Source: Phoronis australis (lineage: Eukaryota > Phoronida > Phoronidae). From it: DNA of 22,674 bases. The stretch spans positions 839,839 through 862,512 of the forward strand of contig NMRA01000126.1 of the NCBI GenBank assembly GCA_002633005.1, given 5' to 3'. The position numbers were made by a program, and so were the translations under genes. Shown piece by piece: positions 1-9,110 of the stretch (positions are counted from its first letter, which is position 1; each line of letters opens with the position of its first letter). The notes under the pieces were generated by a model. It was not told the origin of the DNA and ran no database searches. It saw nothing but the letters and a program-made list of their open reading frames with translations.

Positions 1-22
1 GGGACCACCACCACCACCACCA
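1..22. repeat. short (ACC)n microsatellite
   Basis: About six ACC/CAC trinucleotide units in a row stand at the very start of the window. The tract may continue to the left of base 1. No coding role can be supported. Confidence 0.6.
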
Positions 23-713
23 GTCATCGTGTGGGCCCTGTCCGTCACTATTTTCCACTAAAAATTATTACACGACCACTGATACTTCTAGCTTCTGTGA
101 AACGCAGTATGACAACTTCCCTTATGAAGTGATGTTGACCAGTTAGCTGTGGAATAAAACTTTCTTTCTCACCACCCTAACGTCAGATGTCGCTATTCAC
201 GATCTCACTAATTACAGGGCGCAGAAATTAAAAACCCCTGACAAAGAATGCAGACGATGGCTACAAAAACTGGTAAACACATGCCAAGTTAATAAGAAAC
301 GAAGAAATTAGAGGAAAGTAACATGATCAGTGTTTGAATAATAAAACAAATAATTTTCAACCTACTTCAGATTCACATCTTCACTAGGCCTATACATGTA
401 TGTTGTTATAACCTTCATCTTTACAACGTTTAAACTGATGAAGTTTATAGCCACCGCGCTTATTATTCGATTTCTAAATAGCATTGGCCAAAGAAAAACA
501 TGCTGTCAGTTGTGTTTAGTCAAGCTATCATAGTGATACGGAGTTAGCCTGCAAGTACCACTTTAAAGCTTCAAGTTCGAGTCAGATCTTGGAATTTTGA
601 GTGAAACTCGGGATTTCGAGATGCAATCGAGTTTAGCTCAAATCTATGAATCGTCAAGTGTGAACTTTGACATTCATGTTATTAATGTGCATATTGACTT
701 TGTATCAAAACAG
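23..713. other. non-coding stretch, intron or 5' flank
   Basis: I see no open frame with recognisable protein content and no clear repeat. If the exon at 714 is real, its immediate upstream part (about 690-713) holds the acceptor, ending in CAG at 711-713 after a weak pyrimidine tract. The rest would be intron. Confidence 0.4.
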
Positions 714-829
714 AAGCGAGAATGTCAAAAATAACTTCGGGCGAGATTGCGAGTACAAAGATTTGACCGCGGACCCTCTTCTTATCGACCTGGGGCGAGC
801 AATGTTGGAACATTGCTCCGCTGAGGCCT
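714..829 (+). CDS. putative exon, extracellular part of a membrane protein
   Basis: An open frame runs from an acceptor CAG at 711-713 to a good donor (GTAAG) at 830, leaving the exon in phase 1. It encodes about 38 residues, including DPLLIDLGRAMLEHC, with two cysteines. I do not recognise a domain. Reading past the donor the frame stays open to 885, so a second, weaker donor at 858 (phase 2) is possible. However, only the phase-1 donor fits the open frame of the next exon at 917. The phase of the acceptor (2) differs from the phase-1 borders of the other exons in this gene. Whether this belongs to the thrombospondin-module gene further right is inferred from strand and phase only. Confidence 0.4.
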
Positions 830-916
830 GTAAGACCTTATATCAATCTCAGGATCGGTGCGTTATTTCTTTGTGTATTATATAGAAAGCGTGTTTACTA
901 TCCCTGTGTATTTCAG

Positions 917-1045
917 ATCGTTATGACCCCATCACAGACAGAAAAATTGAAGCCTTGTTAAACACTCTAGCCAAAAATTATCTCAATTCAAAGCAAACAC
1001 AAATGGAAGTGGCTCAACTGAACATCGGACCACCTCGAAGAAAAC
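917..1045 (+). CDS. putative exon, phase 1-1, unknown domain
   Basis: A pyrimidine-rich acceptor (TTTCAG, 911-916) precedes an exon of 129 bases that ends at a GTAAA donor at 1046. Only one frame is open, and it requires phase 1 at both ends, which matches the phase-1 donor at 830. The 43 residues are charged and probably helical, with TDRKIEALLNTLAKNYL in the middle and a basic PPRRKR end that resembles a furin-type cleavage site. I do not recognise the family. The next phase-compatible exon I can see on this strand is the thrombospondin type 1 exon at 7526. This would make the intervening 6.5 kb one large intron, unless further exons were missed. Confidence 0.45.
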
Positions 1046-1099
1046 GTAAATTGATATTACCACATTTTCTGCATTGGGTCACATAGGCATTTTTATGCA

Positions 1100-2080
1100 C
1101 CCATATACATATGTCGGTGCATGTTACCGTCATCTCTGTCCGGGCGTCTAGCGTCCAGCAAACATTGCTGTACTCCTAAACAGCTTGCTAGATATTTTTG
1201 TAATTTGTTTTCTTATGGAGCTGGTGACGATTATGACGATTCTCGGACGACTTCAACTATTGTTGTACCTTCAAGTGGCAAATGTAGTCATTACGTTTGA
1301 CTCTGTGTCTGCCCACTAGCCATTGACGCATTTTTACGAAATTCCGTAAATAAGTTTCATTTGAGATTACGACGACACCCTCCCGATATGGAAATGATTC
1401 GGCGGAGCCTGCACCCCATAGTGCATGGCTATATTTATTACTTTCTAGTCCATTTTCGGCGTCCGCCTCTCTTGCCGACGATGCCTTTCCATTTTCGGAC
1501 AGCTTCTACCTATTCTGCGCCACGTACTGACCATTTTAACCACCTACATTTATTTTTGTGATCGTAAATTGTCCGCCGTCTGGCATCCACTGCTGTATCT
1601 CCAACCCCCCTCGGAGGATGTTCATGAAAGCTAGCAGATGCGTTCTTATGGATATACTGACAAATGGCACCGCCGCCTTGGCGACAATTTTAGTATTTTG
1701 CTTTTTATTTTGCCTCTGTATCTTCGGAGTCCCTTTACAGATTTTATGAAATAGGTATCCATTAAAGACCCTACGTAACGGGGACGTCTTAACGTATTTG
1801 GACGGATTCTATCAATTCTGCCTACAATCTAGTGGCCATTTTGTTACTTACGAGGGCCTACAACTTTTTTCGAGCATATCCAACTACATGTAAATTTGTG
1901 TATTCTAGTAGCAATTTTGTTTTTTACATTTGCTTCTGTACCTTTGAAGTTCCTGAAAGTATTTTCATGAAATTAAAAAAGCGGGTTTCTGTTACGAGAA
2001 GATGACGCCTTCTCATTTTAATCGTCGTTTACGTACTCTTCGCCACCGAATGACCATTTTTTATGGGATTAATAAACACT
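1100..2080. repeat. degenerate direct repeats, old mobile-element remnant
   Basis: The stretch contains diverged copies of the same phrases. One is a CGTCTGGCATCCACTGCTGT-like segment near 1147 and 1573. Another is a CTGACCATTTT-like segment near 1525, 1835 and 2050. A third, of about 65 bases (TTTTGCxTxTGTAxCTT...TTTTATGAAAT), lies at 1688-1750 and again at 1910-1973. No frame is coding. This is typical of an ageing dispersed repeat family, and I cannot name it. Confidence 0.45.
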
Positions 2081-3516
2081 CCGAGAATCATCGTTTGCGG
2101 TGCAGTCGCATTAGTTTTATAATTTTATGTAATCTGTATCTAGTATTGAAGTGGCTTTGAATTCACATAAAATTGTTTACCCTAAGACATCAAGTGTTAA
2201 ACGAGATGGTAAGGTCACGACCTGTCACCACACTGAAAGAAATACAACTGTATATTCCTTTGAAATTGTAGGTGACATTTTCAAGGACTTCTTAGAACAC
2301 GAAAATAAGACTCGAAAGCCCCGTAAGCATACCTTGATACAAATAGTTTCTCGATCCGTATTATCGCTTTAACGATAACCGAATAGATGTCATGGACACC
2401 TCACTTATTAACACTATTCACCGCACACCTAATACTCATGGCTATGCTATCTTCTGCGGGTTGATCAGGGGCCCGTTTCATGAAACCCGACTCAAGACTT
2501 GAGAAAAAAATATCTAAGGAAAAATCATAAAAAACCAATTCATGAACATGAAATCGGATTTTGGTCTTCAATCATGATAACTTAGACAAAAATTAAGTCA
2601 CTTTTGACATAGGTGGACATACAAACTACGCTTTTGCCACCTATACTGCATTGCGAATTTCGAAAACTAATCAAGGAGGTGTGTGAATTACGGTTTCAAG
2701 AATAGTCTTGGTCTTAAAACTCTAAATGGTGATTTATTTACATTTTGGATACAATTGGGGTGTCGTTCGCTGGAGAACACTTCGGTATGTCTGACAGAAA
2801 AAGTTCCATGAAATGGGCCCAGAACCATAAATTGCTGTTTCACCACAATTTTATTCAATTGCTATTCATGCTTAAAGCTGTTACAAATCCGCCTTCTGTT
2901 AAAAAATCGATGCAGGCCAACTACCGATGATTTTTTATTACTTAAATTAGAGATGATTTCTGAAGTTGGAAGAATTGTCTAATGATCAAGAACAGACTCA
3001 GCAACACGGATGTTTAGTGATGACATGATTTGGACGCGCCAATAGGAAATGTATAGCCGTATCACATTCAAGAAACACCAGGGGCAATTTTGCACTTGAA
3101 ACCTTTACAAAAATAATGCGTTTGGATTAACATCGGTGCGCCGTTACCGGTACATCCATTGTATGCTTCCGGGGAACGATTTACCAGATCCATAGCCCGG
3201 TAATAAATTCTCACTAACGTATATCACTACGTAAATGTCGCCTAAATATTATTACTATTTTTAATTTGGGCTTTTAATTTCGTTTGACTGTGTAATACTA
3301 AATAATCGAATTATGCACCAGACATGGTCTCTTGCGCTGATGAATTATCCGTTAAAACTAAGCCTGGCAGTCACATCTAATATGAATAAGTCTCAAGCGG
3401 CCTGCATAAAAGGTAATTTTTGGCAGAAGACAGATTTCCTTGCCACACAATGTGTTGATGGAGGCTTTGAGCGCTCTCCATTCGCATTCTACGAAGACAA
3501 TGCTGCAATTAGCTCA
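2081..3516. other. non-coding stretch with small palindromes
   Basis: No gene is supported. Two adjacent perfect palindromes, GTTTCATGAAAC (2475-2486) and CTCAAGACTTGAG (2491-2503), follow a GGGGCCC block. An 8-base inverted repeat, ATAGGTGG and CCACCTAT, sits at 2609-2616 and 2637-2644. These look like the end of a small non-autonomous element, but I could not find its other end. An open frame at about 3420-3516 directly abuts the transposon's left end and has some protein-like content (two Cys, acidic end). Its phase does not fit the thrombospondin exon, so I do not call it. Confidence 0.35.
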
Positions 3517-3620
3517 TAGTCCAGTCATTCTACGGATGACCCGGAAAAAATGCAACAGAAGGTTTTATTGCATAAATCGTATCCCCTCACACCTCTTAGT
3601 GTGAGAAAAAAGTCTACCGG
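3517..3620 (+). repeat. left terminal inverted repeat of the transposon
   Basis: It pairs with 7361-7477 in reverse complement. The outermost 15 bases are identical, the interior is diverged with small indels, and the inner block ending in GTCTACCGG is recognisable on both sides. Confidence 0.7.
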
Positions 3621-3647
3621 AATCGGAGTGGCGGAAGTTGGTTTTTC

Positions 3648-4050
3648 AAAATGGCGGACAAAATGGCTGCTAGCATTGCAGATGACCATTATTACTCGAG
3701 AGTGGCATCTGATAGAGTAAAAATTCAAAAAGGTTTACCTTTCTTTCAAGGGTCAACAAATCCATTGGAAATAGTTTAGCATGGTTGTGGTGAAACCGTC
3801 CACCTTTTTCCAAGATGGCCTCCAAAAGTACTTCGAGTGGCACAACTTTGCACGAACACATTAGTGTGTCGTCTTGCTTCAAACATTGCATCATAGGTTT
3901 TCAGGGTCGACTAATCCATTGAGACTCATTGCATATGACTGTAATGGTTACTTCCACCATTTCCAAGATGGCGGACAAAATGGCCGCCAGATTTGCAGAT
4001 GAACATTATAACTCGAGAATGAAATTTGATAGAATAAAAATTTAAAAAGG
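3648..4050. repeat. sub-terminal direct repeats inside the transposon
   Basis: A phrase of about 85 bases beginning AATGGCGGACAAAATGGC and containing TTGCAGATGAxCATTATxACTCGAGA occurs at about 3648-3732 and again at 3966-4050. Between them is a second repeated phrase (TTTCAxGGTCxACxAATCCATTG) at about 3744 and 3899, each followed by TTCCAAGATGGC. Inverted relatives of the GGCGGACA phrase occur near 7040-7070 and 7215-7245. Sub-terminal repeats of this kind are often transposase-binding sites in DNA transposons; that role is inference here. Confidence 0.55.
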
Positions 4051-5433
4051 TCATCCAAATTTCCAGAGCCAGACATAGACACAACTCTTTCCAGCTTCAA
4101 ATATGTCTTGCTTCAGCTGCATGGGTCTAATGAATACTCTAGCGTTTTCGCAGAATTCTCGATCATGCAGTTTCTTGAATGGGAGAGCCTTTGCTTGCGC
4201 AAATGGCAAAATTGCACAAGTTTCGTCTCCAAGAGACAACTGTAGTTTCTTGATGTCCCAGACTCTCCTCTTGCTTTGGTGCCTCTCGTCAAATTTCATG
4301 AACATTGGAAGTTGTTGTGAAACAGCATGGTAACACAAAAGAACCAACAACTCTGTGTCGTCTGCAATAAGGGTAGTTGGACCTTGTGCTGCGTTCTCTA
4401 CTGCTGTTTCTATAATTAAAACGTCTGCGTCACCTTGAGCTTGTACCACTGTGCTACCAGCATTTCCTAGCAAACTTGACAAGAAATGAATGAATCATTG
4501 TTTGTTTTTGCTGTTTGCCAAAAAATGTTCTGACATTGGCTTGATCATCATGTCACCATTGCAGTGAACTTCACTTCCAAGCACCTCACCCAAAATTCGA
4601 ACATGGGAAACATCTTTTGTTGATGATTCATCTCAGTAACCATCAAAAACAACAGTAGGCTGGGTGCACTTGCTGATGTAATCCACATAAGCTCTGCCAA
4701 ACGACTGAAACGTTGCCTTTTGCACCTCTAGGCCATGGGATACTGTGAAGGAGAGAACAGCCGTCGATTACATGCATCACCGTATTTTCTGGAAACTGAA
4801 ACCCTCAGGTAGTCCCCCACTGGACCAGATTACATCAGCTAATATTGATTTAGTAGAGACTCTGGGAAGACCAGATGTTTCAAAAAGAGCAGGGGCACCA
4901 ACACACAGCTCAAACTTGAAAAGGCTTCATGAACTTTCACTGTTATCTTTTGCAGATATCAGGATTCGCTGAAGTAGCAGTCGTGGATCCACTTATGTAA
5001 AATCACTATTAGCAACATGAACTGATTGACTTGTCATTACCACAACCTTGTCTTCCTTTCTGAATGTGAAGTCTTTCACGCTTGACCCCTCCATAGACAA
5101 GCGAATCGTCATCCCCACTTCTCTGCCATTCTCGGCATTGACGCGCGTGCGTGCAGTCACACCAGTGACGGCGCCCTGTAATGTTTCTTTTTAAAATGGG
5201 TTTCTGTTGTGGAGGAATTCAACAAGGCTGCGGATGTCTTTGTTGTCACTCGACTGTCTTGCCAGGGTACATTCTTTATGCTGCTGACATGTTTCACAAC
5301 TCAAGTTTGTCACGGTCTGCATGGCACCATTTATACTTGAGCATACCGGCAAGGAAAGCAGCCACGGTGCACTCTGCGTATCTCCCATTTCGCAACCTCT
5401 AGTTAAAGCTCCTGGTGCTTTAATACTTTTCAT
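4051..5433 (-). pseudogene. broken transposon-borne gene of an uncharacterised family
   Basis: One minus-strand frame runs from 5433 down to 4051, with stops near 5192, 4996, 4932, 4637 and 4506. A short segment near 4720-4770 (VIDGCSLLH) is displaced into another frame by two shifts. Recognisable phrases in order are RSLVEFLHNRNPF, a basic and acidic central stretch, LLLQRILISAKDN, LFKFELCVGAPALF, VIDG, YVDYISKCTQPTVVFDGY, GDADVLI and ADDTELLVLLCYHA, then FEAGKSCVYV. From memory these match a high-copy uncharacterised protein family in aquatic invertebrate genomes. The usual tract between the LPF region and the AGK motif seems deleted. The spaced acidic motifs (VIDG, VFDGY, GDAD, ADDTELL) recall PIN/FEN1-like nucleases, which is inference. 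The copy cannot be functional. Confidence 0.6.
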
Positions 5434-7360
5434 GAACGTTTGTTAAATTACAAGATCATATGACAAGCCTGTCCAAAATCTGTCACTTTGTCTTATGACA
5501 TCTGGACGGGTGTCTTTGAGTTGCTGCGTCTGCTCCAAGTATATGTATGCAGATTATGCATAAGAGTTGTGACCAGCAGCTGCAAAGTAAGGCAGCATTT
5601 CAGAAACTGCTTTTAGGTGAACCTCCCAATCTGGCCGCGTTATTTGTGCTTTTAAAAAAATCGAAGGATGTCAGTCATCTTCATATACTGAAGCCAAAGA
5701 CTAATAATTCAACTTTGCAAGGACAAGTCTAATTTATGTGCTTCGATTTTTATGGATACCTACAAGACACTCCGACGAGCATACATCGTCGCACACAGAC
5801 GTCATGCCAGCAATAAGATCATTATACCGCTTCAGACCACCTCTCAGATCATCATCAAGTATATCATTGACCATTGATTCTTCTGACGAACTATTCTCTG
5901 TCACTGCGAATTCTGAAGACCTATACTCTGATTCAGTCGTGTTTGAATATACCAGTGGCAGTAGGTCGGAAGCCAGAAGTGAACTCTCGTGAGGGTATTC
6001 CATTGTAATTCAAGGTTCAGAATCGGAAGACACTGGCTGTGCATTGCATGCCCCAGCGTATACATCTAGTTTTGTAATCAGTTGGGATGTCTGAAGAATC
6101 TGTCTCCATATTCTAACGAGCCAAAATTAGTGTTCAAGCATTGAAATGCCCCCCCGCTTGGCACGGAATCTGTGTGTTCTGCGTTGGTGACATTCGGGAC
6201 TCTTGGGATTTCTGAAGAACCGGAACTTCTTTCATTAGTGGTTCTGGATTGACGTTACTTGATCTGTCAATATTTGGAAGTGGGACATAAGGATCACACT
6301 GTTTCATGCATGCACCATCTCGAGAACTTTTTGAAGCTCTGTGCCTGACATTACATATCCAATACATCCCAGAAAGCTCATCTCAGTATGAAATCTGCCA
6401 AGCCTGGCGAAGAACAAGTGACTGCAGATTACTGTCGTTTTGTTTGCTGGCACTAATTTCTTCTAAAATCAGTTACCTATGTTCATAAAAAGCATGCATA
6501 TTAAACAAATTGAGAGTACTAAATGTTAAAATTTAATTATTAACTTTGTTACACAATTTTATTTGCTTTTCATCAAATTCAGATGAAATCAACAGCCAAA
6601 TTCTCAACACATGCCAGCAGCAGACGAAATCATTGCTTGGGAACATCTAATAATATCTCCAATAGCAGATAAAAAAAGCCACTTTCTGCCCAATTTTATT
6701 CAGGGTTTGTGTAATGAATAAGCCAATAACTCCACCAGAATTTCATATTTTTCTGAGAATTATTATTTTTGATACCTCAAATGAATATATTTTACAGAAA
6801 AATAATTGAATGTGTGAAGTTTATTATGAAAATTTAACAAAAGCCTTTTCTGAAAAACACAACAAATTTTATGTTATGCAATCTAAAATGAGATTAAAAT
6901 TTCACATTTAGTATCTAAATATGAAAAACAAATTATAGATACAATCCACTCATTAACCCTGACTGTAGATTGTAAAATGTTTTTGTGTAAATGCCTATCA
7001 GGTTACGGAACGTAAATGCTTTAAATTGGGGTTTTGTGAATTGGCGGCCATTTTAGCGGCCATTTTGTCAGCCATCTTGATTTTTTTATCTCCAACCAGT
7101 GACCAATTGCAAGGTCCATATATTTTCAATTATCTACCTCACAAAAGAATAAAAATTTTGCCATTTTCAGAACAAAATGTAAAACGAAATCTTTCAAAAT
7201 GTACCAAATTGCCGTTTCGGCCGCCATATTGTCAGCCATATTGGTTTTCTTTCACGGAAAATTGGCATCTTTGGATTGGTATGCCTGTTACGGACAGTAT
7301 AAAATTAATGACAAATTTCCAGCTGTTACATATGAGTAACATGCCAGAAAGCAGTAAACA
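5434..7360. other. interior of the transposon without a recognisable gene
   Basis: Short open frames exist on both strands (for example an acidic Ser/Glu-rich one at 5734-6003 on the minus strand), but none shows a domain I know. The first part could be the decayed 5' region of the same element gene. From about 6480 to 7020 the sequence is very AT-rich and empty of open frames. Between 7030 and 7250 the GGCCATTTTGTCAGCCAT phrases are inverted counterparts of the repeats near 3650 and 3966. Confidence 0.45.
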
Positions 7361-7477
7361 CCGGTTTAGACTTTTTTATGGCACCAAGGGATGTTTGAAG
7401 ATGCCATTTGTGCAAAAAACCTTCTGTTGCAATTTTTTCTAGGTTGGGCCCTCTGGAGTCCTAGAATGACTGGACTA
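7361..7477 (-). repeat. right terminal inverted repeat of the transposon
   Basis: This is the reverse complement of the left arm. The terminal AGAATGACTGGACTA is exact. It ends only 48 bases before the acceptor of the thrombospondin exon, so the insertion is close to, but does not disrupt, the coding sequence. Confidence 0.7.
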
Positions 7478-7525
7478 TTAGGTGATACTTGCGTCACAAA
7501 ACGTCCTGTTGGCTCTTTTTAAAAG

Positions 7526-7756
7526 CTGACTGTGAGTTTACGCCCTGGTCCATTTGGTCTGTGTGCTCTAATACGTGCAAAGGCGGTATGAAGATGCGGA
7601 AAAGAGCTTGTTTGGACAAACAAGGTGTTGTATGCGGGTCGAGCAAATGTAAGGGACTAAGAGAACAGTGGTCCAGTTGTCCTGAGGAGAACGACTGTCA
7701 TGATGTTGGGTCAGCTGGCCGCCGTAACCTTCTTCAGGCGCGTTCCCTGATGGCAG
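7526..7756 (+). CDS. thrombospondin type 1 repeat exon
   Basis: The exon is symmetrical, phase 1 at both ends, as is usual for shuffled extracellular modules. The acceptor is the AAAAG at 7521-7525 and the donor is CAG|GTAAAAG at 7757. The 77 codons begin DCEFTPWSIWSVCSNTC and end after an ENDC motif and a linker. Family hallmarks seen are the WxxW C-mannosylation motif (WSIW), CSNTCKGG, which fits the CxxS/TCxxG O-fucosylation pattern, a basic KMRKRAC strand, and paired cysteines including VVCGSSKC and SSCPEENDC. TSP1 modules bind matrix glycans or protein partners outside the cell. The exon splices in phase to the membrane-anchor exon at 8185. The upstream exons of the gene are uncertain. 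Confidence 0.82.
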
Positions 7757-8184
7757 GTAAAAGTAATCCTAACTTAATGGTACAGAGCAGACTGCTGCAG
7801 CCGCATGCACGCGGCGTCAATTGGTAGGGTTCTTAGGTCACTGCCACTGATTAAATGTGCTAACTAGGTACTGCAAACTGAAAGATTGACATGACCAAAG
7901 AGTTTCCTGAAATAACTAGAAATTCAAGTATGTCCTGCTACAAACTTGCTTTCTCATTTGTGGAATTCCTTCATTCCGAAAATGCCCGAATGTGGCAAAG
8001 TTAACGTCACTATGAAGTAAATCAAAAAATGTCCTTGCGAAATTCACCATACATAACGACTTATGGGTGTGAATAGTGGTATCAGAAATTTTTACCAACC
8101 GATCTAAAACGGTGGACACTTTTTGTTTTTTCAGCACACCAAACTGTTGAGGTCCAGTGTTATGTCTTATATCACTTCTTTCAG
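7757..8184 (+). other. intron between the thrombospondin and membrane-anchor exons
   Basis: It is bounded by GTAAAAG at 7757 and a pyrimidine-rich TTCTTTCAG ending at 8184. Both borders are phase 1. A 132-codon open frame exists on the opposite strand (7916-8314), but it overlaps the last exon antisense and shows no known domain. I treat it as chance. Confidence 0.65.
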
Positions 8185-8372
8185 ATACTGGGAATACACA
8201 GCCAAATACCCCGAAGTCAGTCAATAGCTTCATTTTAATTCCTACGATTGCAATCATTTTTGGAATACTCACATCCACGTTAGTTGCCATGACGATAGTT
8301 TGTAAATACGCCATGAACCGACGGCGTTATCGTCACTCCGTCGACCGTTCTCATCGACTAGTACTAAATTAG
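8185..8372 (+). CDS. last exon: transmembrane helix and basic cytoplasmic tail
   Basis: After the phase-1 acceptor the exon encodes about 15 polar residues (TGNTQPNTPKSVNS). A hydrophobic run of some 22 residues (FILIPTIAIIFGILTSTLVAM and following) comes next, then a short Arg-rich tail (NRRRYRHSVDRSHR), ending at TAG 8370-8372. A membrane helix followed by a positive stop-transfer segment fits a type I membrane protein with the thrombospondin module outside. I see no AATAAA within about 300 bases after the stop. The gene cannot be named. Confidence 0.7.
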
Positions 8373-8839
8373 TGCTCCATCTATAGAATTTTACATGTCT
8401 TTGACAGTGTACTATTTACAGTTTAGGCGATAACGCATTTTACAGTAAATACTTACTCCACTGTGTTGTCGTCTTTCGTTTGTCTACTTTGTTACTCTCA
8501 GTCATCACACAAACCTAGCATCTAATGTATTTATCTCTGCTATTCGTTACTGGAACTTTATTGACCACTCAGTAAAATTTTTACACAATGTCATGTTTCC
8601 GGACAATTTAACAACTTTAATTGAACCTCTTTGCGCTCACTGCGGACGGAGAGTTAAGGGCTGAGTTGAATGGGTGTCTAAAGTGACACGACAGCTTTGC
8701 TGACAGCTCACGTCAAGGCGTGAAACTACGGCAACAATGAATGAACAAGCCGTCCGTTCTTCCAACTGCTCTTGCCTAGACGTAAAACATCAACTCGGCT
8801 ATCCTTCACTTGAGGCAACTGGCTCAAATCACCACACAC
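8373..8839. other. 3' flank of the membrane-protein gene
   Basis: This probably begins with 3' untranslated sequence. No canonical poly(A) signal, RNA gene or further exon is visible. The open frame at 8737-8943 shows no domain and runs into the palindromic repeat to its right. Confidence 0.4.
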
Positions 8840-9110
8840 CAGAAAACATGGGCCATCACTGCTGGACCTATTGTGCCGTTTTCAGTATTGGCCCAATATC
8901 GTATGCCACTCTTATTCCACTAACATTACCATTCAGAGACTAGTTTATAAAAGATTGTGGTATAAAGGGCCAGTTATGGTCCAGCTGTAAGCCAAAGACT
9001 GGGACTGGCCCTGTACGAATGGTCATTAAGGAAGGTTGCAATATTGGGGCACTGCATATGCAGCATTGGACCAGTAGGAGTATTATACTGGTCCAGTGCA
9101 GAGAGATTTA
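8840..9110. repeat. cluster of hairpin-forming TGGACC/GGCCCA palindromes
   Basis: A strong hairpin is formed by TGGACCAGTA (9067-9076) and TACTGGTCCA (9086-9095). AGGGCCAGT (8966-8974) pairs with ACTGGCCCT (9004-9012). CTGCATATGCAG (9052-9063) is a perfect palindrome. Related phrases (TGGACCTATTG, TATTGGCCCAATAT) occur near 8860-8900. The cluster resembles a small non-autonomous repeat built from one motif in both orientations; no family name can be given. Confidence 0.5.

Larger units (their letters stand above)
3517..7477 (-). mobile_element. 3.96-kb DNA transposon with terminal inverted repeats, decayed
   Basis: The left end reads TAGTCCAGTCATTCT (3517-3531) and the right end is its exact reverse complement (7463-7477). 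The inverted similarity continues inward to about 3620 and 7361, including a shared GCAACAGAAGGTTTT block and a final AAAAGTCTA-CCGG block, giving arms of roughly 105-115 bases. Flanking 8-mers are TTAGCTCA on the left and TTAGGTGA on the right (6 of 8 equal), a possible eroded 8-base target duplication. Inside both ends are repeated GGCGGACAAAATGGC-type phrases. The single recognisable gene is a broken minus-strand ORF. I cannot assign a superfamily with confidence. The element lies in the presumed large intron just before the thrombospondin exon. Confidence 0.7.

Noticed and set aside
3313-3519. Plus-strand frame ending at the transposon's left end, considered as an exon interrupted by the insertion
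   Set aside because: The implied donor phase (2) does not fit the thrombospondin exon (phase 1), and no domain is seen.
7026-7442. 138-codon plus-strand open frame
   Set aside because: It lies across the transposon's right sub-terminal repeats and inverted end, which explain the sequence without coding.
7916-8314. 132-codon minus-strand open frame
   Set aside because: It lies antisense to an intron and to the transmembrane exon, with no recognisable domain or splice context.
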